From Pseudomonas sp. St316 (GTDB lineage: Bacteria; Pseudomonadota; Gammaproteobacteria; Pseudomonadales; Pseudomonadaceae): a stretch of DNA of 64,000 nucleotides. Below, one piece after another: positions 62,286 to 64,000 of the stretch. Each line of letters begins with the position of its first letter. The stretch's first letter is position 1. The position numbers and the translations under genes were made by a program. The notes under the pieces are model-generated. The model saw nothing but the letters and a program-made list of their open reading frames with translations. It did not search any database and was not told the DNA's origin. The stretch spans positions 6,356,001 to 6,420,000 of the forward strand of contig NZ_AP021901.1 in the NCBI RefSeq assembly GCF_018325905.1, written 5' to 3'.

Positions 62286-63491
62286 ATGATTGATCCGCAA
62301 AATCGCCTGGTTAACCGAAAGCCTGCCACCATTGGCTTATTGATGACGCTGACGTTGCTCGGCGTCTTTCCTATCGATGTCGTGCTGCCGTCCTTTCCTG
62401 CCCTTTCCGTGCAATTCGAACGCCCGTCGTCAGACATCGCCCTGTCGGTCAGCCTGTTCGCAGTGGGCATCGCCCTTTCCCAACTGTTCGTCGGCCCGCT
62501 CTCCGATGCCATGGGGCGAAAGAACCTGCTGCTGATCGGGATCAGCGTTTGCGCCGTCGGGGCAGCAGGTTGCTTGCTCGCCGACGGCTATGGGTCCTTT
62601 CTGTTTTTCCGTGTCGTCCAGGCCTTGGGGTGCGGTTCTTTCGTACTGTCCCAGGCATTGATCCAGGACCTGTTCACGGGCAGGGAACAGCAGCGACTGC
62701 GTATTTTCCTCGTCACCTGCGGCGGCATTTTCATTTCCGTTTCCCCCCTGGCCGGCACTGGCCTACAAAGCTGGATGGGCTGGCGCGGCAGTTTCCTGGT
62801 GTTCGTTGCCCTGGCAGTCGGTGTGTTTGTGGGCGTGGGCCTTTTACTCAAGCCTTCTCCGGTGGGTCACCCACGCCGGCGCCTGGACTTCATTGCGTCC
62901 TATCGAAAGGTCTGCGGTGACTTCAGCTTCATGGCCTATTGGCTGACATCGGCATTGGCCTTTTCCTGCCATTTTTCGTTTATCGTCATTTCACCGCTGG
63001 TGCTCATCGATCAGTTGCGACTCTCGCCCGAGGCCTTTTCGTGGACACTGCTGGGCTACGGGCTGGCGTATATCGGCGGCGGCGCGGTGGCGACCGTGCT
63101 GAGCAATCGAATCGACCCACAGACGCAAATCATCACAGGCCTGGGCCTGATCCTGGCGGCGGGTGTCTTGATGCTTGGGCTCTCCAGCCAATTGGGATTG
63201 TCGGTCACCACCCTGCTGCTGCCCATGATCGTGTGCACCGCCGGAACGACCATTGCCCGGGCGGCGGCCCATACCCTGGCAATGAATAGATTCCCGGAGC
63301 AAGCCGGCACGTCCGCCTCGGCCGGCAGTGTGCTGATCTTCATCGTCGGCGGGCTGAGCAGTGCAACCATCAGCCTTACCCCGCTGGATATGCAGATCAC
63401 GCTGGCCCTGTGCCTGACGTTACTCAGCCTCCTGGGGCTGGGGCTCAATACCCTGGTCCGGCACCGTGACAACGGGTTGTTGGTCGGCTGA
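62286..63491 (+). CDS. Bcr/CflA-type drug efflux transporter (MFS)
   Basis: A 401-residue major facilitator with twelve predicted membrane segments, of the Bcr/CflA drug-resistance group. The first helix has LTLLGVFPIDVVLPSFPALS, the group signature where MFS drug pumps keep an acidic residue, followed by motif A VGPLSDAMGRKNLL near residue 80. The late AAHTLAMNRFPEQAGTSAS near 335 is also typical. Substrate unknown. The upstream region 62124-62285 has no REP. The ATG at 62286 is the only good start. Confidence 0.9.
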   Translation: MIDPQNRLVNRKPATIGLLMTLTLLGVFPIDVVLPSFPALSVQFERPSSDIALSVSLFAVGIALSQLFVGPLSDAMGRKNLLLIGISVCAVGAAGCLLADGYGSFLFFRVVQALGCGSFVLSQALIQDLFTGREQQRLRIFLVTCGGIFISVSPLAGTGLQSWMGWRGSFLVFVALAVGVFVGVGLLLKPSPVGHPRRRLDFIASYRKVCGDFSFMAYWLTSALAFSCHFSFIVISPLVLIDQLRLSPEAFSWTLLGYGLAYIGGGAVATVLSNRIDPQTQIITGLGLILAAGVLMLGLSSQLGLSVTTLLLPMIVCTAGTTIARAAAHTLAMNRFPEQAGTSASAGSVLIFIVGGLSSATISLTPLDMQITLALCLTLLSLLGLGLNTLVRHRDNGLLVG

Positions 63492-63749
63492 ACCCTGCCA
63501 GTCGTCATCCCAAGGGCGACATTGGTCTGCGATCAGCGCTTTGCGTCATTTCATCCTGGCGCCAGCGGTGTAGAATCGCGACATTCATCGCCATTCATCC
63601 CCGGCGGGTTTATGAGCTCATGCTGAGGCGCGCAGTGATCCTGCAAAGTCATCGGCCACTTCCGGACACTCGGCCAATCCCCGGTGTTCCAGAACGTCAA
63701 CAGAAGCTCACTTCCCCTTTGATATCTGATTAGCCGCCCGGAGTGCTCC

Positions 63750-64000
63750 ATGCCTGATTACCGCTCGAAAACATCCACCCATGGCCGCAACATGGCCGGC
63801 GCCCGTGCCTTGTGGCGCGCCACGGGGATGAAGGATGACGACTTCAAGAAGCCGATCATCGCCATTGCCAACTCCTTCACCCAGTTCGTACCGGGCCACG
63901 TTCACCTCAAGGATCTGGGCCAACTGGTCGCCCGGGAAATCGAGCGCGCTGGCGGCGTGGCGAAGGAATTCAACACCATCGCCGTGGACGACGGCATCGC
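63750..64000 (+). CDS. ilvD: Dihydroxy-acid dehydratase, N-terminal part
   Basis: The first 83 codons of a gene that continues past the window. The start [21 protein letters not shown] followed by [20 protein letters not shown] and [12 protein letters not shown] is the unmistakable N-terminus of IlvD, which dehydrates dihydroxy-acids in branched-chain amino acid synthesis. It begins about 260 bases after the efflux gene; the gap has a TAGAAT sequence near 63571 that could be the -10 of its promoter. Confidence 0.95.
   Translation, partial: MPDYRSKTSTHGRNMAGARALWRATGMKDDDFKKPIIAIANSFTQFVPGHVHLKDLGQLVAREIERAGGVAKEFNTIAVDDGI

Overview
This window looks like chromosomal DNA of a Pseudomonas of the P. 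fluorescens species complex. The basis is GC-rich coding, several gene neighbourhoods I know from Pseudomonas (bioA-rsmE, mdcABCDEGH-madLM, pilGHIJ-chpA, gshB-tonB-yqgE-ruvX-pyrR-pyrB-pyrC', pilT/yggS-proC-yggT-yggU-metX-metW, ftsYEX-rpoH), and about a dozen intergenic copies of the inverted repetitive extragenic palindromes (REP/REPIN, core GTGGGAGC...GCTCGCG) typical of this group. There is no prophage, plasmid, integron, insertion sequence, tRNA or rRNA that I can see; most genes are housekeeping.

Layout. 1-2001: the end of bioA, rsmE and a hemolysin III-like gene broken by a one-base frameshift. 2198-10485: the regulator mdcR, converging on a leftward malonate decarboxylase and malonate transport operon (mdcABCDEGH-madLM). 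10486-12561: a 2-kb gene-free stretch with an unidentified segment followed by eleven tandem 135-bp units, each holding two inverted REP palindromes. 12562-22825: a leftward type IV pilus chemosensory (Pil-Chp) operon, pilG-pilH-pilI-pilJ-chpA-chpC, with REPINs in the pilI-pilJ and pilJ-chpA gaps and no local pilK or chpB.

23050-29057: rightward gshB, tonB, yqgE (algH), ruvX, pyrR, pyrB and the degenerate dihydroorotase pyrC'. 29180-31664: a TM2-domain gene, an NlpC/P60 hydrolase and pilT. 31718-38763: yggS, proC, yggT, yggU, metX, metW, a DUF4426 gene, rdgB, hemW and a DUF3392 gene, all rightward. 38929-41185: leftward trmB, thiG, thiS and a DUF423 gene, then mtgA rightward. 42284-46373: leftward ftsY-ftsE-ftsX and rpoH, the latter preceded by a good match to an envelope-stress (AlgU/sigma-E) promoter. 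46718-51200: two M16 peptidase-family genes, rsmD and an alpha/beta hydrolase.

51232-51990: a second tandem array (six copies, 133-134 bp) of unrelated spacer sequence but the same REPIN architecture. 52008-57462: a mercaptopyruvate sulfurtransferase, then a TetR regulator divergent from an aldehyde dehydrogenase / Tat-signal lipoprotein / GMC oxidoreductase group that looks like a small alcohol-aldehyde oxidation module. 57578-64000: coaD, a YfhL-type ferredoxin, a small exported protein, mutM, an HDOD protein, an RlmI-like methyltransferase, a Bcr/CflA-type exporter and the start of ilvD.

The most unusual content is non-coding: two independent tandem amplifications of whole REPIN units with nearly equal period, plus the unidentified structured segment beside the first one. 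I found no convincing new multi-gene defence or metabolic system.
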